Part shown: piece after piece, positions 63,644-64,000 of the stretch
Numbering within the stretch: position 1 is the stretch's first letter
Layout: each line of letters opens with the position of its first letter
From: Streptomyces iranensis
GTDB taxonomy: Bacteria > Actinomycetota > Actinomycetes > Streptomycetales > Streptomycetaceae
Reading direction: 5' to 3'
Assembly (NCBI RefSeq): GCF_017874715.1
Contig: NZ_JAGGLR010000005.1
Location: forward strand, 417,339-481,338
Length of the DNA: 64,000 bases
Translations under genes and position numbers: made by a program
The notes under the pieces: generated by a model
The model's input: only the letters and a program-made list of their open reading frames with translations
What the model was told of the DNA's origin: nothing
The model's database searches: none

Positions 63644-64000
63644 CGTAACGCCTGCGGCGGGCTGCCCCCTTCCCCGCCCCTCCCCGAAACCGGGTCTCCA
63701 CCCCGGGCCCCGGCCCGGGGCTGCGCCTCAGGTCTCGGCCCGGGGCTGCGCCCCAGACCCCAGTCCGGGGCTGCGCCCCAGACCCCAGTCCGGGGCTGCG
63801 CCCCAGACCCCGAAACCGGGGCTGCGCCCCAGATCCCGGCCCGGGGTTGCGCCTCAGGTCTCGGGCTGGGGTTGGGCCTCAGACCCCGAAACCGGGGCTG
63901 CGCCTCAGACCCCAGTCCGGGGCTGCGCCCCAGACCCCGAAACCGGGGCTGCGCCCCAGATCCCGGCCCGGGGTTGCGCCTCAGGTCTCGGGCTGGGGTT
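63644..64000. repeat. GC-rich hairpin repeat array with a 95-bp higher-order repeat
   Basis: The 21-nt sequence that opens the 51.96-kb array recurs at 63644-63664. It is followed by units of about 25 bp such as CCGGGGCTGCGCCCCAGACC then CCAGT. An exact 95-bp direct repeat occurs at 63779-63873 and 63906-64000, a 127-bp period that reaches the window edge, so the array may continue. No gene is supported after the MocR stop. Confidence 0.82.

Overview
The window is high-GC actinobacterial DNA, almost certainly a Streptomyces chromosome. Signs are GTG and leaderless starts, dense translationally coupled operons, WhiJ-type and DUF397 regulator sets, a mycosin, GH19/GH46/GH74 secreted hydrolases with recognisable DasR-, CsnR- and CebR-type operators, and the infC-rpmI-rplT...pheST block. 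I see no tRNA, rRNA, IS element, prophage or CRISPR array. Apart from the 5' partial ispG, all genes are intact.

Layout. 1-3.8 kb: the 3' end of a hopanoid/MEP locus (ispG, dxs, HpnO-like aminotransferase), then a bacterial serpin. 5-9 kb: a tyrosine phosphatase, a GH36 alpha-galactosidase and an SGNH hydrolase. 9.2-10.9 kb: a WhiJ-type set (HATPase, HTH-DUF5753, DUF397). 10.9-16.1 kb: a five-gene, tightly overlapping minus-strand operon of the STM4015-STM4014-STM4013-STM4012-STM4011 families (leucine-rich-repeat protein, ATP-grasp-like protein, alkaline-phosphatase-fold hydrolase, two radical SAM proteins). It looks like a modification pathway of unknown product and is one of the two best candidates for an undescribed system. 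A divergent two-gene unit (108 aa and DUF6745-like) faces it. 18-23 kb: GH19 chitinase, GNAT, metallo-beta-lactamase-fold hydrolase, GH46 chitosanase and an alpha/beta hydrolase.

23-30 kb: a compact ethanolamine-assimilation locus: gamma-glutamyl hydrolase, ethanolamine-type permease, FadR-type regulator, then divergently GlnA4-like gamma-glutamylethanolamide synthetase, aldehyde dehydrogenase and SDR. Together they would import ethanolamine, glutamylate it, oxidise the alcohol or aldehyde and release glutamate. 30-38 kb: a DUF2510 membrane protein, a PLP amino-acid deaminase/aldolase, an orphan mycosin with its membrane partner, a beta-lactamase-fold hydrolase, SseB, an aquaporin and DUF1844. 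38-46.4 kb: the translation block infC (ATC start) -rpmI-rplT-TrmH-family methyltransferase-PAS histidine kinase-pheS-pheT, closed by a 22-bp-stem terminator.

46.4-50.4 kb: the second candidate system, a Trypco1-domain protein and a 1.2-kDa-residue-scale (about 1,200 aa) trypsin-STAND NTPase-TM-beta-propeller protein, of the type predicted to act in biological conflict or immunity. It is divergent from a membrane PP2C phosphatase, and the shared 305-bp region carries two copies of an 11-bp palindromic sequence. 52-64 kb: a TPR regulator with a NUDIX hydrolase, a small membrane protein, MgtC, 3-hydroxyacyl-CoA dehydrogenase, a GH74 xyloglucanase with a perfect CebR box, a family-10-like glycosidase, DUF1918, and a DMT exporter divergent from a MocR regulator whose start codons share one CATG.

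Three intergenic GC-rich repeat arrays (about 39.97-40.3, 51.96-52.31 and 63.64-64.0 kb) and a palindromic element found both in the pheS leader and inside the pheT reading frame are the main non-coding oddities.
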